DNA of 64,000 nt. It comes from Rhodopirellula baltica SH 1 (lineage in GTDB: Bacteria; Planctomycetota; Planctomycetia; Pirellulales; Pirellulaceae). Below are positions 61,112-64,000 of this stretch, piece after piece. How positions within the stretch are numbered: the first letter of the stretch is position 1; the number at the start of each line of letters is the position of its first letter. A program made the translations under genes and the position numbers. Location: the NCBI RefSeq assembly GCF_000196115.1, contig NC_005027.1, positions 2,108,001 to 2,172,000 on the forward strand, read 5' to 3'. The notes beneath the pieces are model-generated. The model saw nothing but the letters and a program-made list of their open reading frames with translations. It was not told where the DNA came from and did no database searches.

Positions 61112-63949
61112 TCAATCAATGAACACAAATTCGTTCGCGTTGAACAACACCAAGCACATGTCCGCGATCGCTCGCGTTTTCGCATCGACTTCCCAAGGCT
61201 TCAGATCGCTCTGGTAGTCCTCGAATGACGGCAACCACTCCGTGTACTCAAACGGACGCCCTGAGAACTCTTCCACCAAAGAGCGCGTGATCTCGGTGGG
61301 ATAAGTTCGCGGCTTCGGTTTGATGTCAGAGTGATACTCGGTCATGTCCTTGATGTAGCGTTTCATTCGCTGCATCTGCGAATCAGTCGGCAAACGCCCC
61401 AGCGTCAACTCAAAAGCCCGATTGATTTGATCGGTCAACTGATCCGCTTCGCGTTGCAGACGTACCGACATCGCAGTCGAACGGTCGGTCATCACATCGC
61501 TATTGAGCAACGTGAACGCTTGCGGCGAAACCGAGGCAGCGTCGCGAAGGTCTGCGGAATCATTCGGGTTGGGTTTGTTCAACACTTCCAAAAATGGATC
61601 CGCTTGTCCACGAACGCGGTACGAGTAGATCGATCGACGATTTCGTTCTTCCGGCGTTCGCGATGGTTGGTATGCGGGCGCGATCGAGAATTGAATCATT
61701 CGCGGTTCCAACGCGACTTCCATGTTGATCTCGGGTCGTGATGGCAAACCACCGACGACAGGATTCAGCTCACCAGTCACCGCCAACAGGCTGTCACGAA
61801 TTTCCTCGGCGGTCATTCGCCGTGGCGAGTAGCGAGCGAACCATGTGTTATCAGGATCTTTGTCCGCCGCCGAATGTTCGGTGCTGCGACGGTATGCATC
61901 CGACTGCAAAATCAGCCGATGCATTGACTTGATCGACCAACCGTTCTTCACGAACGTGTCCGCCATCCAATCGAGCAATTCAGGATGAGTAGGCGAAGCA
62001 CCTTTCACGCCAAAGTTGTTTGGCGTCGCGACAATTCCACGACCGAAGTGATGCTGCCAAATTCGGTTGACGATCGACCGCGTGCTCATTGGGTTGTCAG
62101 GATGGGCAATCCACTTTGCCAATCCCAACCGGCGCCCGTTAAGCGTATCCGGTAAAGCGTAAGGATCATCGTCGGGAGCACCTTCGACGGGCAGATTGCA
62201 ACCGCTCAGCACACCCGGTGTCACAGGGTCGCCAGGTGCGGCCAACGATCCACCATTGAAGATAAACGACTCTGGCCGCCAATCCTCTTTGATCTTTTCC
62301 GGTGCACGCAATTTGCGTGCGTTCATCCAGGTGTCTTGCGCGTTGACGACGGTTTGGACCATCGGCTGATATCGTTCCAGACGTCGATTCCAAATCCAAA
62401 CGTCTTGCTCGCGAACTTTCAATCGTCCTTGTTCCATCTCGCTCAGCCCAACCGCACGCGGTGGCTTCTCCGCGTCTGGATCGTCCTTGCGAGCGTTCAA
62501 CGATTTGTACTCTTTGCCATGTTCGGCGTACCACTCGCGAGCGGCCTCTTCACGCTGGCGAGTCAAACGATCCGCACGGGTTTTCGCGTAATCGTACAAC
62601 GCTTGCGTTTGCTGCTTGCCCTCTTCAAATCCGGCCAAGTTCTCTTCGGCCAAGAAAGGTGCCTCCGCCTCAACGGGCTGGGCCGTCGATACGGCGGAGT
62701 ACATGCGGTAGTAATCTTGAGTCGGCACAGGATCAAATTTGTGATCGTGGCACTTGCAACATCGCATCGGCATCGAAAGGAACGACTGGCCAATGCTGTG
62801 CACCATGTCGTCTCGCAAGATCTGACGGGCTTCTTCGAGAGGCACCATGGCGGTGTCCCAAGGTCCCATTCGCAGGAAACCAGTCGCGATCAAAGCCTCA
62901 ACGCGATCCGGATCATCGACCGGTTTGTCGGCATGCAGCTCATCACCGGCAATTTGTTCAATGATGAATTCGTTGTACGGTTTGTCTTCGTTCAAACTGC
63001 GAATGACATAGTCGCGGTATCGCCAAGCGTTGGAGCGTTCGTAGTCGTTTGAAAAGCCGCCCGTGTCTGCGTATCGAACGACATCCAACCAGTGTTGGCC
63101 CCAACGTTCGCCATAGTGCGGACTGGCAAGCAATTCTTCGATCAAGTTGTTCCAGGCCGCTTCTGAATCCTTTTCCCAAGCCGACAGGAACTCTCGTTTC
63201 TGGGTGGGAGTCGGCGGCAAACCCAACATGTCAAAGTAAACACGACGAATCAGCGTGTTGGGATCAGCTTCAGGTGCCGGCTCCAAACCGTTCTCTTCCA
63301 ATTTCGCGTCAACGAATGCATCAACGCTGTCGTGTTCGAATTCCGTTTGGCGAGGCAAAAACGCCCACACTTCGTCTTTGTTGTAACGACGATAGGTCCA
63401 CTCATCGCCTTGACCGCCACTGGTCGCCATCAGCACGCCGTCTTCGTTCTCCGCGACCATCGACTCTTCGTCGCGAATTTCTTTTTGGCGTTCTTCGCTT
63501 GGCCATGGAGCCCCCGCGTCGATCCACATGCGAACAATTTCGATTTGCTTATCGTTCAGCCGGTCGTTTTCTTTGGGTGGCATTTCCAAGCCATCCCAGT
63601 TGACTGCCCAAAAGAACGGGCTGTCTTCGGCGTTGCCAGGAATGATGGCGGCTTCTTCCGATTCACCACCCTGCAACAACGCATCTCGAGTGCGAACGTC
63701 ATAGTCGCCTTTGATGTCGTCCGCATCAGTGCCGTGACATCCCAAGCACTTTTCAGTAAGCAACGGCATGACCTTCAGCGTGAACAGACGCTCGATGTCT
63801 TCCGCGGAATGATTGGCATCGCCGGCGGCATGAATCGCTTCGTCGGCGTGTACATTCGCGCCGCCGTGCGACAGAATCAATCCGCCGCCGAACAGGAGTC
63901 CAGCAAATGATGCAGTGAGAACTTGCATCCATGAATCACGGTTTTCCAT
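61112..63949 (-). CDS. PSCyt1-DUF1549-DUF1553 exported protein
   Basis: A 945-residue secreted protein of the planctomycete type. Start ATG 63949 gives a signal peptide (QVLTASFAGLLFGGGLILSH); the frame is open to 63994 near the window edge. Residues about 50-150 are the PSCyt1 cytochrome with haem motif CLGCH. DUF1549 follows (FVDAKLEENGLEPAPEADPN to CCKCHDHKFDPVPTQDYYRM, which has a second CxCH-like motif), then the coiled linker and DUF1553 (GRRLGLAKWIAHPDNPMSTR, IVNRIWQHHFGRGIVATPNN, LSAEE-like MTAEEIRDSLL). Genes of this kind are thought to act in polysaccharide or sulfatase-linked uptake systems and usually precede a DUF1501 partner, which is not in the window. Function is not established. 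Confidence 0.88.
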   Translation of the reverse strand: MENRDSWMQVLTASFAGLLFGGGLILSHGGANVHADEAIHAAGDANHSAEDIERLFTLKVMPLLTEKCLGCHGTDADDIKGDYDVRTRDALLQGGESEEAAIIPGNAEDSPFFWAVNWDGLEMPPKENDRLNDKQIEIVRMWIDAGAPWPSEERQKEIRDEESMVAENEDGVLMATSGGQGDEWTYRRYNKDEVWAFLPRQTEFEHDSVDAFVDAKLEENGLEPAPEADPNTLIRRVYFDMLGLPPTPTQKREFLSAWEKDSEAAWNNLIEELLASPHYGERWGQHWLDVVRYADTGGFSNDYERSNAWRYRDYVIRSLNEDKPYNEFIIEQIAGDELHADKPVDDPDRVEALIATGFLRMGPWDTAMVPLEEARQILRDDMVHSIGQSFLSMPMRCCKCHDHKFDPVPTQDYYRMYSAVSTAQPVEAEAPFLAEENLAGFEEGKQQTQALYDYAKTRADRLTRQREEAAREWYAEHGKEYKSLNARKDDPDAEKPPRAVGLSEMEQGRLKVREQDVWIWNRRLERYQPMVQTVVNAQDTWMNARKLRAPEKIKEDWRPESFIFNGGSLAAPGDPVTPGVLSGCNLPVEGAPDDDPYALPDTLNGRRLGLAKWIAHPDNPMSTRSIVNRIWQHHFGRGIVATPNNFGVKGASPTHPELLDWMADTFVKNGWSIKSMHRLILQSDAYRRSTEHSAADKDPDNTWFARYSPRRMTAEEIRDSLLAVTGELNPVVGGLPSRPEINMEVALEPRMIQFSIAPAYQPSRTPEERNRRSIYSYRVRGQADPFLEVLNKPNPNDSADLRDAASVSPQAFTLLNSDVMTDRSTAMSVRLQREADQLTDQINRAFELTLGRLPTDSQMQRMKRYIKDMTEYHSDIKPKPRTYPTEITRSLVEEFSGRPFEYTEWLPSFEDYQSDLKPWEVDAKTRAIADMCLVLFNANEFVFID

Positions 63950-64000
63950 GTTCAACCATTTCCTTGATTTCTGTGGGGGAAAGAGCGGCGGCAAAAATTG

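Noticed and set aside
62336-63052. Forward-strand frame opposite the DUF1549 gene
   Set aside because: It is a mirror frame, with no recognisable domain.

Overview
The window comes from a planctomycete close to Rhodopirellula. The reasons are the family content: PSCyt1/DUF1549/DUF1553 cytochromes, a very large PQQ-dehydrogenase/cytochrome c fusion, an M56 peptidase fused to Ig-like carboxypeptidase-regulatory repeats, an ECF sigma factor with a membrane-anchored C-terminal half, a DUF1598-like secreted protein, futalosine-pathway menaquinone genes, and intergenic palindromic repeats of several families. The species cannot be named from the sequence alone.

Layout. 1-6.7 kb is an accessory, defence-like segment. 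It holds a tightly overlapped three-gene unit (small adaptor-like protein, TIR-HTH-hydrolase-membrane protein, exported haem-motif protein), a tRNA 3' fragment that looks like an attachment site, a truncated tyrosine integrase, a RadC/JAB protein and a SEFIR-domain protein. 7-10 kb holds a TerB-like protein and a nested stack of mobile DNA (a 110-bp inverted-repeat element split by a second repeat element, itself split by an ISAs1-family IS with a 10-bp target duplication). 10-21 kb carries a molybdopterin oxidoreductase/pentapeptide fusion, a BlaI/M56 regulatory pair, a cupin, an exported endonuclease/phosphatase-fold protein, a uronate-epimerase/alcohol-dehydrogenase pair, a cluster of palindromic repeats and a two-component pair with an HTH-receiver fusion.

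22-48 kb is mostly chromosomal core: gatA, hemP, a degenerate GspE-like protein with a partner, mqnA-mqnC (menaquinone), malQ, the ECF-sigma fusion, the PQQ/cytochrome protein, ftsY-miaE, a sigma-54 activator with FHA and GAF domains, a DUF1598-like protein, and a 1287-residue Ser/Thr kinase-AAA ATPase.

48.49-55.09 kb is an integrative island in tRNA-His. A 45-bp exact repeat of the tRNA 3' part (anticodon loop to end) marks both ends. Its integrase, serine recombinase and two replication/partition-type HTH genes are all truncated, while its cargo (an FRG-domain protein, a lipoprotein, a DUF6876 protein, a zinc-ribbon protein, a membrane protein) looks intact. 55.9-64 kb returns to core genes: an SRAP-dinB operon (lesion handling), egtD-egtB (ergothioneine) and a PSCyt1/DUF1549/DUF1553 protein.

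The strongest candidates for something new are the overlapped TIR/hydrolase/cytochrome unit at 39-3625, the FRG cargo of the tRNA-His island, and the degenerate GspE pair at 24.6-26.5 kb.
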